64,000 nt of DNA from Termitomyces sp. T153 (taxonomy: Eukaryota > Basidiomycota > Agaricomycetes > Agaricales > Lyophyllaceae). Below are positions 35,887 to 46,484 of this stretch, one piece after another. The position numbers were made by a program, and so were the translations under genes. Each line of letters starts with the position of its first letter. Positions within the stretch are counted from its first letter, which is position 1. Under the pieces are notes generated by a model, which did no database searches, was not told where the DNA came from, and was given only the letters and a program-made list of their open reading frames with translations. Location: assembly GCA_018296165.2 (NCBI GenBank), contig JACKQL020000002.1:1860001-1924000 (forward strand), read 5' to 3'.

Positions 35887-38358
35887 ATGTCTGCATATAA
35901 CCCCACATACAACCCCGCCGGCTACCTAACTGACGTCTATGGTCGACCAGTACTGGAAAACCCCTATGCCCTGTTCTATCCAGGCCCTCCCACGGATCAG
36001 TACGTCCCCCATCACTGGACCCCTGACCCCAACCAGGTGTTCTACACTCCCTCCATCAGCCAGGAAATACCTCCAGGCTGGTGCCGCCCTTCTGCATTTT
36101 CTGCTGATGGCAACAACCCCCGCCTGTACCCCAGGGGGTACTCTGCGGTGCCCCCCAACCCTGCCTACCTTCCCCCTGCCCACTACTATGCATACCCAGT
36201 CCCCGCCGCAGCCCTGACCCCTTCAGGGCCTATGGACAATTATTCCCCCCCTCGTATGCTGATCCCTGCCCAAGCCCCTCCTTCTTCCAGGCAGCAAAGG
36301 GTCAAAGTCTACGCCCAACAACGTGATGAAGTCCTCTGCTTCCTCTGCCTCTCTCCTGCGTAGTTCGCGAGATGCACCCACACCCTCCTCACCAACCTAG
36401 GCTACCCTGACACCTCCGCAACTCTGGAAGTCTGGGCGGATCGACTCCTCGATTTCCACAAGTGCTATCTGCAAGGAAACCTCCCAGAGACTATGCAAGG
36501 CACCCTGGGCATTGACAATAACTTACGGAACGAACTCCGCACATTGGTCGAAGAAATCCACACCAGCCCGAACCCCTGCCCCTTTGAAGATCCTCTAGAC
36601 CCTGCCTGCTCCTTCCATGCGCAACGTGGGGAGCCCGTTGGAACATGAAGCAAAGCCCTGCCTTCCATTCCCCGTCAGCAGGAAGAACTCAACGTGGCCT
36701 CCAGCATCCTGAGGAACCTCAACCCCATGGGGGGATTGTTTGATCAACCAGCTGCCCATACCTTGGCCCTCTCCGCTCGCCCTCGGGCCAGCTCCATCCC
36801 CAGCACCTTCCAAACCTGGGACCAGCCCGCTGTCTCCAAACTTCACCCCCAACGGCCACCCCCACGTGTTGACAATGACAACCGGACTCTCTCCTACATC
36901 GACAAGCCTGGTAACCCTGCCGATGAGCACGCCCCATGCAACGGACCTCCACAAGACTGACCCCCCCACTTTGACCTCCGTGCCCCTCGAATCAATGCCC
37001 CTCCGCCCCATTCCAATGCCCTGGTCCCCCCACAACAGCCCACGGGTCCTGGGGCACCCTGACCACCCTTCCTTACCAACCATCCTCATCCCCCACCCAC
37101 TCTGCTGCCTAACCCTCCCGCCGACGCAAATTATTTCGGACCCCCCACCCCTGGGGGACCCCCTCAATGGGCCCCGGGGCCTGCCCCGGGCAATGCGGGT
37201 CAACCCCCCGGCAGAGGGCCACCTAATGGCGGACCCCCTGGGGGATGGGGCCCGGCAATGGACAACTTCCCCCCCCAGTGCGGAAATGGGAACAACTACT
37301 ATTACTACTACAACGCCGGACCCCCGCCCCAAGCTCAAAATCCACAGGATGATACCCGTGACGCACTGGCCCGGGAGGATAAGCTCGACATTCAGAAACC
37401 CAAAACCTTCACTGGCCGCAACCCCCGGAAGTGGCAAATCTTTCTAACCCAGTGCCTGACTATGTTCCAAGCTAAGCCGATCACCTTCCAACTTGAGAGC
37501 TCACGAGTGGCCTTCGCCACGTCATATTTACAGGGTATTGCCTTTGATCATTACACTGCGCTACTCTGGTTCGACCCCAACAACCCCGTGCTCTCCAATT
37601 GGCTTGCTTTTACCCAGGAATTCTCGAGTAAGTTCAGTGTCTTTGACACCGTAGTGGAGGCAAAGGAAAATCTCTTCAACCTCCAAATGTGCGACAACAA
37701 ACACTTCACGACCTTTATTGTATGGTTTGAACAGGAAGCCTACAAGACCAGCTGGAACTACAATGCTCTCCAATTTGCCCTCCGTCACGCCCTGCCCCAA
37801 CGAATCAAGGACGTCCTTCGCCTCACACCCAAGCAAACCACCTACAATGGGTACAAGGCGCTCATTACCCAGGTCGACCAATGTTACTGGGAAGATTGCA
37901 GCGAAAACACGGCACCCCGGACCCCCTGGAATGCCTCCGGTAACACCAACTGGCAGGCCGGAGCAACCAACAGCATTTGGTCCTCAATCCCCGCTAACCC
38001 CGCCAACCCTGCACCCCATTTTCCCTTGGGCCAAGGGATTACCAGCACCAACCTATCCCAGGAGCAGCGTCTGCTGGCCCAGCTCAACGCCGCCGACCTC
38101 CATGAAACCCCAGAACCCTTGGACACCAACCCCAATGACTACGATGACATTCTGGACCCTGCCAACAACCAGGAAGCCTTATGTGCAAACCGGATCTGGG
38201 ATAGCCTGTGGATCGACATGCCGGAGGAAACGCAGGAGAAACAACAGAAGGAGGGTGCATGCATCCTATGTGGTGAGCAGGGACACTTTATTCGCAGTTG
38301 TCCTAAACAACAGGTGATGGGATGTGCCGTATGGACAATTGATGGAGAAGACTGTAAC
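35887..38358 (+). pseudogene. Outer gag (broken)
   Basis: ATG 35887 opens a Pro/Tyr-rich N-terminus (MSAYNPTYNPAGYLTDVYGR) that stops at TAG 36361-36363. The frame carries on as ARCTHTLLTNLGYPDTSATL, past a second stop, to about 36960. A different frame then runs from about 37100 to 38358 with a Gly/Pro/Asn-rich linker and the capsid block KTFTGRNPRKWQIFLTQCL, LESSRVAFATSYLQGIAF and FSSKFSVFDTVVEAKENLF. It ends with a canonical zinc knuckle CILCGEQGHFIRSC (CX2CX4HX4C). The frame is then cut in DGEDCN by the inverted guest and resumes after 45324 (YQFMENESAV). At least two stops and one frameshift make it non-functional. Confidence 0.85.
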
Positions 38359-39517
38359 TGTCAGGTTCCGCTGACCTTGGGGGCTCAGCTGCACTGGGCG
38401 AGTCCTTACTAGGTGGGCATGATCCCCTTGCACTGGCAACCAAACACTCGAAAGCGTTCTGGGCACTGATGGCTTGTGCAGATAGTTGGTGGGATGTGAT
38501 CCAGACAGATCTGGGGAGGTCCAGAGGAGTCGGATTGCAAGGAAACGGGATGGGCTTGGCAGGGTTCAGGCAGAAGACCATATGGGAGATTTGTGGAAGT
38601 GAAGGAGTAGGCGGCTATGTGATCAATGGGAGTGGAGCTGGGGTTTGATGGGAGATCAATTGGAGTTGATGGAGTCCAGGACCAAGCAAAGAGCGAGGTT
38701 TGGGCCTGGTGAAAGAGTGTCGGGGTTTGTAATTGTAATCGTGGAGTTTGTGAGGTCGTTAAGGTTGATGAAGACTTGGGCACAATGGCTGGACGGAGTC
38801 ACCGAGACAGTGTCAGACAAAATGAAATGGAGTCGATATGGAACAAGAGTAGATTCGAGTGGACATACAAAACAATAACAAGAATGATAACGAAATGGAG
38901 ACAAGACAAGACTGGGAGACTGAGATAAGACCAGGAGACTGAGATGAAGGAAAACAAAACATGAAACACAAAACACAAAACACAAGAAGGAAACAATCAG
39001 ACCATAGGTAACGTTAAGCAATATCAAGACTAGAGTACGAAGAGCTACTCGACGTCTTATATACTGACTACCGGAGAACTTTGGGGTATGTTGGCTGCGG
39101 CGGCAGAGCTCGATGGAGTGGGTGGGTGTTGGTTGCAATCGAGGGTCGGGCCACGCTGATATGTTGATGGGATCATTTGGGAACATGGGTCGCCCCAAGG
39201 TTGTTGTGATACTCCGGAATGGGTCGGAGGAACCAGGGTGTTGAGTTGATGATGGGTGGCAAAGATTGGGAACAGCGGGGGTGGTTCTTGGGGTTCGGGA
39301 GATCCAGGGTAAGTGTTAGTGGCTGCAGGGAAGGTGTCGAAGTTGGCCAGGGGGCTGTCGGAGTTAGCCGGGGAGGCGTCAGAGTTAGCTGAGGTTGCGT
39401 CGGGGCTAACCAAAATAGGCGCTTGGCATGGGTGGAAGTTCGGCAGAGCGTCGGGGGTTTTGGGGAATTGGGAGGTTGCTGGACAATGTGCAGGGGTCCA
39501 GGGGATGGGTTGTGACA
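38359..39517 (-). repeat. 3' LTR of the inverted element
   Basis: Reads TGTCAGGTTCC...GGGTTGTGACA on the plus strand. On the minus strand a TATATAAG box (complement at 39056-39063) lies about 30 bp upstream of the conserved transcript start (complement at 39020-39031). The left flank is GTAAC. Confidence 0.88.
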
Positions 39518-39729
39518 TCACCCCCCCTTCAGCATCAAGACCCTTTGAGACGCGGGGAGCAGGATGGGGATTGGCAGGGCATGGGAGTCAAAGCCAAGCA
39601 ATATTGATCAGTCTGCAGTGAGTGATAGCAGCATGAGAGACGAAGTCAAAGCATGGCCGCTGCTTTGTCAGGGTTCTCTTCAATCAATTAAAAGCCTTGG
39701 ACATACCCCGGGATTTCCCAAATTTTGTC

Positions 39730-40914
39730 ATGTCTTCCCCCAGCATTCCAGTAGTCTCTCCCGCTGATTTGGATGAGGTGGTGGTGTATGACAGTGGGGG
39801 GGAGGAGTTTGAGCGTTGGCGCCGCGCTAGTGTCAGGGACCGGAGTCGTAAGTGGTGTCAACTTGTCTTCTCGGGATGACTGACGGGGTTTTTGTAGAGT
39901 TGTCCATGGTGGTGGTGGTGGATTTTCCAGGGGTCCCAAAGTGGACCAAGTTTTGTTCCGCATTGCCAAAGGAGGGGAGCATGGGGCGGTCTGCGGGGAA
40001 GGCGGGGCTTTCATGGGGTGGTCGGGGAAAGGGGGCGTCTTTGGCGGTGATTTGTGGGAAGTGCCAAGCCTCCCCATCCTTGGGGGCGGGACCCAGCAAG
40101 AGGCCACGTGGGCATGAGCCGTCGGCAGGGCCTCTGGAGCCTCTCCTCTTTTCTCCCACCCCAGGCGTTCCCCTGGAATGGTCATCAAGTCCCCCCGCAC
40201 CTATTCCTTCGATCACGGAGGTCTTCCTTCGCAAGCAGGTGGAGGCTTTGACGACGTCATTGGCAGTATGGGAGGGTGAGCTCCAACAGGTGAGGGAGGA
40301 CCGTGATGTGGTGTGGACGGAGAAAGAGGCAATGGAGCAGGAAAGGAACACATTGGTGTGCATGGCAACAGAGCGAGCGTTAGAGGTGCAGGGCTTGTGG
40401 GAGCATCTGATGCAGATGGAGGGGTGGCCCGCGGGGGAAGCGGAGGGGCGGGAACAAGTTCTGGGGGGGGATGCACTGTGGGCAGAGCTGGAGGTGGCAA
40501 GGCAGAGGGAGGATTGGTTGGCCAACGAGGCTGCTTTGGGGCGCACGGGGATTCTCTGTGAGTTGTCTTCCGTTCCTCCATTCGCTACTGACGGTTCATT
40601 TTCTGGGGTTAGGCTGGGTGCGGGAGCATCGGGTCCTCTTGGACGGTGCCTCCACGGCATTCGCATCGATTCAGGACGGGTTGTCGCAGGGGTCCACGGT
40701 TCAGCCCCTGGAGTTGCAGCAGGGGATGGCGCAATTGGAGAGGTTGCTGGTGGGGCATCAGCGACACAATGCGGTGGCCCCGGAGTCATGGTAGGAGGTG
40801 GCGGCTGATGCGGGGGAGGCATTGCCGGGGTTGGCGGAGGTCTTGGCGGTGGTGCGGGCCCAGATGGAAGTCGATCTGGGGATAGGGTTGCCGGGGGATC
40901 CGGGGAGAGAGTGA
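39730..40914 (+). pseudogene. Antisense gene of the inverted element (coiled coil, premature stop)
   Basis: Relative to its element this gene runs opposite to pol. Exons 39730-39847, 39898-40557 and 40613-40914 join in frame (introns 50 and 55 bp). The product starts MSSPSIPVVSPADLDEVVVY. The middle is a charged coiled-coil-like region (VEALTTSLAVWEGELQQVRE, DRDVVWTEKEAMEQERNTL, WLANEAALGRTGIL) and the last exon begins WVREHRVLLDGAST. The second half of exon 2 and all of exon 3 match the antisense gene of Outer, including the splice position. An in-frame TAG at 40792 truncates it 40 codons before the family stop at 40912. The cysteine array of the other copies is missing. A packaging or regulatory role for the element is a guess. 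Confidence 0.65.
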
Positions 40915-43900
40915 GGTGGGTGTGGGCCCCATTTCTTGTCGCTTTCGGACTTGCTGCCTCCCTCGCCTTCTATATATATGTAATTTTGTACGCGAACATG
41001 TTCTTTTCTTGGTCCCTGGGCATGTGAAGTGAGGTTTTAGTTTGTATGAGGGCGGAGTAAGCGAAACACGCAGGGATGTGAGTGGGAGTTGAATCCCTAG
41101 TGAATCCAGAGGCGGGGGTTATGCCCGCTAGTGCCGTCTGTGCTGGCTAGTCCCAGGGTTTGTTGGGACAGGGCAGGGCATCGCAGGGAGGGCTCCCAAG
41201 GTTTGGCGGGGGTGGTGGGAGTTCTTCTGTGGAGTTCCGTGGCATTTTGGGGTGGTGTTATTGGGTTTGATTCTCGGAATTCCTGACCAGGGGTGTAGGG
41301 GTTTTCTTTAGTCTGCGGCAGGGACGTGCACCGTGTTGGTACTGGAGGGTGGACCTTTGAATCTTTCATGGGTGTCCAGCAGGTTTGGGGCTTTGGTTTT
41401 CTTGGCAGTGCGGTTGGCGGGGGGGGACGGAGGTCTTCCTGTGATCTGGCCCTTATGCCGGTGCTGGTGGCAAAGGTGGCGGGGCCCTCTTCCTTGGTGG
41501 GGGTCGGTGGGGTGAAGTTCATTCTCGCAGCATAGTTGGTCCGGGTCAAGGTCGTGTTCTGGAGTATTGTGTTTGTGGGCGGGCATGTTCGAGTGGTGCT
41601 TTGGTGTGCTCCGGAGTGTCAATGACTGAGGGGGTAGGATGTGGGGTGATCAGTCCCGACCAGTCCCTTTGGGTCTGGAGCTGAAATTTGAGGTTCCAGG
41701 TCATCTACGTGACATTGCTTTCCTGACCAAAGGTAAGTCCTGAGACAGGCAGAGGGGTCTTACATATTTCTGACACTCCCTCAAGTTTGGAGGTCTGTTG
41801 GAGTTGTGTTGGTGGATGTTTCTTTTGGGCAGGGGCAGTGCAGGAGTTGGTTGGGGAATGGCTCGCCTCAGCAGAGATGCTTCAGGGCTCGTTCTGAGGG
41901 TTGTTCCTTCCTGGGGGTCGGTGGTTCCTTCATTGGGGAAGAAGTGGGCAGTCCTGGAGTCAACACAAGGGTCACTCAGTGGGGGTTTGTTGGTTGTGTT
42001 GGCTTTGGGGGAGGTGCGGGCAGAGGAAGGAGTCTGAGGTGCATTTTGTCGGTCTGCAGTTCCAAGCACAAGTACCAGGGGTCCGGAGCTGATGCGGGAG
42101 TTGGGGTTGGGTCTTAACTTGTGAGTGGGGTTGTGTTGCAAATTGGAGGGGGAGCTCCAGAGTGGGTTTTTTTTTGCGGAGCAGCAGAGTTGTCACGCAG
42201 GAGTGGCGGTGGCTCCTGGAGCTGAGCTTGGATGGGGGAAGATGGTTGTTTATAATTGTTGGGGGGCAGCGGGGAAGTTGGTCATGGGGAGGCACTGGAG
42301 TGGGACTTCCCTGGAGTCATGGCAGGGTTGAGGCAACTCTTCATTTGTGCTCCGGAGCGGCCCAGAGATTGTTGCAAATGCAGGGGTGGCAGTGGGGAGA
42401 GGCACCGCTCGCTTCTTGGGGAAGGCATCAGCAACCTTTAGGGTACTCCAAGAGATTACTTCGCATGTGGCCTGCGTCTGGGTACTCCAAAGAGGATACT
42501 TTGTATGTGGCTTGCTTCTGGGTGCTCCGATGATGTGGTCCCTGTTTGACGGACATATTCCGGCGTAGGGGTGGGATTCGGAGTGGGTGGTGATTTATGT
42601 TGCGGAGTTGGGGCTACCAGGGCATTGTTGTTGGGCTGGCGCTGGGAGTCCTCTCGATCAAATGTCATAGTCGGAGCGGAGGCTCTGGAGTCGTGTTGCC
42701 AGGGTCCAGAGCTGTGTCGAGGGGTTCGGAGGGGGTTGGAGGGGTGGGTCGGGCAGTTTTGGGCTGGCGTGGGGTTGTTTGGGTTGTCAAGCCAGGTGGG
42801 GGAGGTCCTTTAAGGATATCGGAGCATATACCCTTTGGGTCGTCAGGTCGCTTGAACGGCTGATCAACATTTTCTGGATGATGGTGGGGCTTCTCCCTCC
42901 CTTATACAAACATGTCAGCAAATTTAGAGTACTTAGGGGAACTACTTCGTGTAGGGTCCTTTTTCCTATAGTTAGTTCGGGGTGGCTCCTATGCTGGGGG
43001 TTCCTTCGTGGAAGGTGGCAGAGTCTGGTGGTGGAGTTTAGGTTTGGGGGTGGCATGCGGGGAGGTTTGGTGTCCAGGGTCCTCATTGTCGGGGGTTCCA
43101 GATTGTGTGGGGGAAGGTGGTGAAATAGCGGCGTGGTCCGGAGTTGTCCCTTGTTGAGAGTGGGGTGCCGTGGTTCTCCTTGTTAACTTTGGGGCTGTGC
43201 TTTAGGCAGTGGGGTGGAGAGTGCATAGCCGTTCTTTTCCTGACTGTCTAGAGGCTCGGGGATGTCTTGGTCTTGTTCCGGGGTTGTCGGGGTCAGGTCG
43301 GAGGTGTCGGGGCCCCTTTATTTGTTGGGCAGAGGTGACAGCCAAATCGACCAAGGTCCGGAAGCAGGTTCTGGGGTTGGAGCGTAGCCTAGGTCTGGTG
43401 TTCTTGCTCTGTTGTTGGGGTTGTGGGGTTTGAGCTTGATTTTGGTGGTTTCGTGGCTAGTTGTCAGAGGGCATAGTTCCTCGGAGGTGATCAGGTGAGG
43501 GTCGGGTGGTCGATAGTAGGGTTTGGTGATGTTGTTGGTGATTAGTCGCATTTGTCAGTCTGTGGGGTTGCTAGTGGGTCGGTGGATCCACAGGCGGGCT
43601 TTGGGGAAGCACGTTCTCAGTGGTCTCATCATGGCTGGCAATCCTTCATGCAATAGGTGATGGTTTTGCAGCGGGTTGGCATTATTGTTTGTCGGAGGGT
43701 TGGTGTGGTGCTGGAGACTTTGTCGCTCATTTGGTTGGATGGTCGCCAGGTTTTGGAATGCTGTTCTTTGGGTGACGTTGGGGTCAACTTGGTGCGAGGG
43801 AATGGAGTTGGCGGAGAGGGTAAGGGTGGGGTGGGGGATGATTTGACGGTTTGCATGAGGGGTTGGAGGTTGGGTGTGAGTTGGGGAGGGTGTCCGTGGG

Positions 43901-44105
43901 GGGAGCCATTGTATGGATGTAACTGGAGCGGAGGGGACGTTTGGTGTCGGATCCGCAACTCAATGTGCCTTGGCAAATTGGGCAGGGCTGTATGAATCAT
44001 AAGGGTTTCCAGGCACAGGTAGACCATAGACATTGGAGTTATTTGAGCGTATGTGCGGAGATAATGCGGGCATCATGGACGGGGTAAGGTAGAGTCTTGA
44101 TATTA
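40915..44105 (-). other. Interior of the inverted element: pol-end remnant and gag-like start
   Basis: The minus strand just left of 44106 begins with the self-priming site (complement of 44093-44104) and a Pro/Asn-rich gag-like start (MPALSPHIRSNNSNVYGLPV). Around 41060-41160 it resembles the DNA that follows the chromodomain in Outer. Between them are Pro/Thr-rich open frames without domains. The plus strand is strongly G-rich, the mirror of the C-rich coding strand of Outer. Confidence 0.5.
44093..44104 (-). other. Self-priming primer-binding site of the inverted element
   Basis: The minus strand reads AATATCAAGACT beginning two bases after the LTR boundary. It is complementary to the predicted RNA start in both LTRs of this element (complements at 39020-39031 and 44812-44823). 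Position and sequence are identical to those of Outer. Confidence 0.68.
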
Positions 44106-45319
44106 TGTCAGGTTCCACTGACCTCGGGGGCTCAGCTGCACTGGGCAAGTCCTTACTAGGCGGGCGTGATCCCCTTGCACTGGCAACCGAACACTCGAAA
44201 GCGTTCTGGGCACTGATGGCTTGTGCAGATAGTCGGTGGGATGTGATCCAGACAGATCTGGGGAGGTCCGGAGGAGTTGGATTGCAAGGAAACGGGATGG
44301 GCTTGGCAGGGTTCAGGCAGAAGACCATATGGGAGATTTGTGGAAGTGAAGGAGTAGGCGGCTATGTGATCAATGGGAGTGGAGCTGGGGTTTGATGGGA
44401 GATCAATTGGAGTTGATGGAGTCCAGGACCAAGCAAAGAGCGAGGTTTGGGCCTGGTGAAAGAGTGTCGGGGTTTGTAATTGTAATCGTGGAGTTTGTGA
44501 GGTCGTTAAGGTTGATGAAGACTTGGGCACAATGGCTGGACGGAGTCACCGAGACAGTGTCAGACAAAATGAAATGGAGTCGATATGGAACAAGAGTAGA
44601 TTCGAGTGGACATACAAAACAATAACAAGAATGATAACGAAATGGAGACAAGACAGGACCAGGAGACTGAGATAAGACTGGGAGACTGAGATAAGACCGG
44701 GAGACTGAGATAAGACTGGGAGATTGAGATTAAGGAAAACAAAACACAAAACACAAAACACAAAACACAAAACACAAGAAGGAAACAATCAGACCATAGG
44801 TAATGTTAAGCAATATCAAGACTAGAGTACGAAGAGCTACTTGACGTCTTATATACTGACTACCGGAGAACTTTGGGGTACATTGGCTGTGGCGGTGGGG
44901 CTTAGCGGAGCTCAATGGAGTGGACAGGTGTCGGTTGCGATCGAGGGTCGGGCTGCGCTGATATGTTGATGGGATCATTTGGGAACGTGGGTCGCCCTGA
45001 GGTTGTCGTGATACTCTGGAATGGGTCAGAGGAACCAGGGTGTTGAGTTGATGATGGGTGGCAAAGATCAGGAACAGCGGGGGTGGTTCTCGGAGTTTGG
45101 GAGATCCAGGGTAAGTGTCAGTGGCTGCAGGGAAGGCATCAAAGTTGGCCAGGGGGCTGTCGGAGTTAGCTGGGGAGGCATCAGAGTTAGCTGAGGTTGC
45201 GTCAGGAGTAACCAAAATAGGTGTGGGGCATGGGTGGAAGTTCGGCGGAGCGTCGGGGGTTTTGGAGAATCGGGAGGTTGCTGGACAATGTGCAGGGGTC
45301 CAGAGGACAGGTCATGATA
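44106..45319 (-). repeat. 5' LTR of the inverted element
   Basis: About 1.21 kb, from TGTCAGGTTCC to a mutated TGATA end, followed by GTAAC. It is longer than its partner partly because of extra copies of an 18-bp unit (GGGAGACTGAGATAAGAC-like) at about 44660-44735 and an AAACACAAAACAC run after it. Confidence 0.85.
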
Positions 45320-45324
45320 GTAAC

Positions 45325-46467
45325 TACCAGTTTATGGAAAATGAGTCGGCGGTTTAGGTCTTGAAGACGCACTAGACCGCAGACCAGACCCCAACATCTT
45401 CTCCACCCCGGCCACACTCCTCCACACAACGATACTTGCCCCGGACAACCCCCCAGTACATCTCCCTTCCTACTCATCCACCAACCTCCTCCTCCACACC
45501 ACTCTCCCCTTCACCACCAACCCTGTCCCCACTAGTCAACAGCGGCGCCACTGACAACTTCATTGATGAATCCCTGGCAGCGCTTGCTCCCCACCCCCTC
45601 TGACACCTCCCCACCCCAATCCCCCTCAAACTTTTTGACGGAGACCCCACCCCAGTGGGAGACATCACACACTGCCTGGAAACAACCATGACCTTTGCCA
45701 ATGGACGACAGCAAGAACTCTGACTACTTATCACCAAATTACACCCCTCTGCCCCCATCGTCTTAGGATTCTCATGGCTCTGTTCCACTAACCCCCGTGT
45801 TGACTGGCCCAGCCTCACCCTCCGCCTCAACCAGGACAACTCCACTGACTCCGGGCTGGTACCTTTTGATGTCTCACCCTCCTCTGAGAACTCCGAGGCC
45901 ACAATCAACCACCCTCGGACTCCTCCGCAGCTCTGCTCTAGATCCACACGGTCGTTCATTATCAATGTCTGACTCAACAACCCTTCCAAGGTATTCCCTA
46001 CCCTTGTCAACAGTGGCGCCTCCGGCACCTTTGTCAGTAATCAGCTCGGCCTCTGGCACAACAACCTTGACAGACCCCTCAAGCTCCAACTCTTTGACGG
46101 AAGCCCCACCACAACAAGGATCACGCAATACCACGATAACACCCTCACCCTTGACAACAACCTGCAGTTTCAGGCCTGGCTCCTCATCACCCAATTACCT
46201 CTGCCAACTCCAATCGTGCTCAGGCTCCCATGGCTACAAGACGTCAACCCCAACATTGACTGGAAGGACCTCACCATACAATTCCCTGGCCCCAAAGCGA
46301 GTTTAGTGGCTGCCATCCACCTCTGCCTCCAGTCTATCCCGGACTCCGACGTCTACCATCCCGGCGCCAGCACCTCTGGAGTGACCTGGAATCCCTCAAC
46401 CTCCGATGACAACCCCGACGACAAAGAAGACGCCACTCCGCCTCGGTCACCCTCCATCACATTATGA
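45325..46467 (+). pseudogene. Outer protease region with two tandem retropepsin-like domains, both inactivated
   Basis: After the guest the frame continues through stops into two similar blocks. Block 1 has PTLSPLVNSGATDNFIDESL and then KLFDGDPTPVGDITHCLETT and SAPIVLGFSWL. Block 2 has FPTLVNSGASGTFVSNQLGL, LQLFDGSPTTTRITQYHDNT and PTPIVLRLPWL. Both follow the order of an aspartic protease (active-site loop, flap region, hydrophobic ILG-like strand). In both the catalytic Asp is Asn (codons 45538-45540 and 46009-46011), each inside the word GTCAAC where GTCGAC would restore Asp. Block 1 also has stop codons. The duplication could be an old feature of the family or a degraded spacer. Confidence 0.7.
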
Positions 46468-46484
46468 TGGCTGCCTCCCAACAT

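Larger units (their letters stand above)
38359..45319 (-). mobile_element. Inverted, RT-less sushi-like LTR element nested in Outer
   Basis: On the minus strand this element has LTRs at 45319-44106 and 39517-38359. The duplication GTAAC (38354-38358 and 45320-45324) is perfect, and its removal rejoins the Outer gag frame. The LTRs are related to those of Outer (shared GGAACCTGACA ends and AGTCTTGATATT start) but longer, about 1.16 and 1.21 kb. The 4.6 kb interior keeps a gag-like N-terminus, the pol-end region and an antisense gene (plus strand). I see no RT, RNase H or integrase motif on its sense strand, so it is probably an internally deleted, non-autonomous copy. Confidence 0.88.

Noticed and set aside
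36595..37437. 280-codon minus-strand open frame opposite Outer gag
   Set aside because: Gly/Arg/Val-rich mirror of the Pro/Asn-rich gag linker; the strand bias leaves few stops there. No exon structure and no match to the antisense genes, which lie at the other end of pol.
39833..40822. 329-codon minus-strand frame in the inverted element
   Set aside because: Although it lies on the element's sense strand, it is Pro/Ser/Thr-rich without any domain and mirrors the antisense gene, whose exon boundaries are conserved with Outer.
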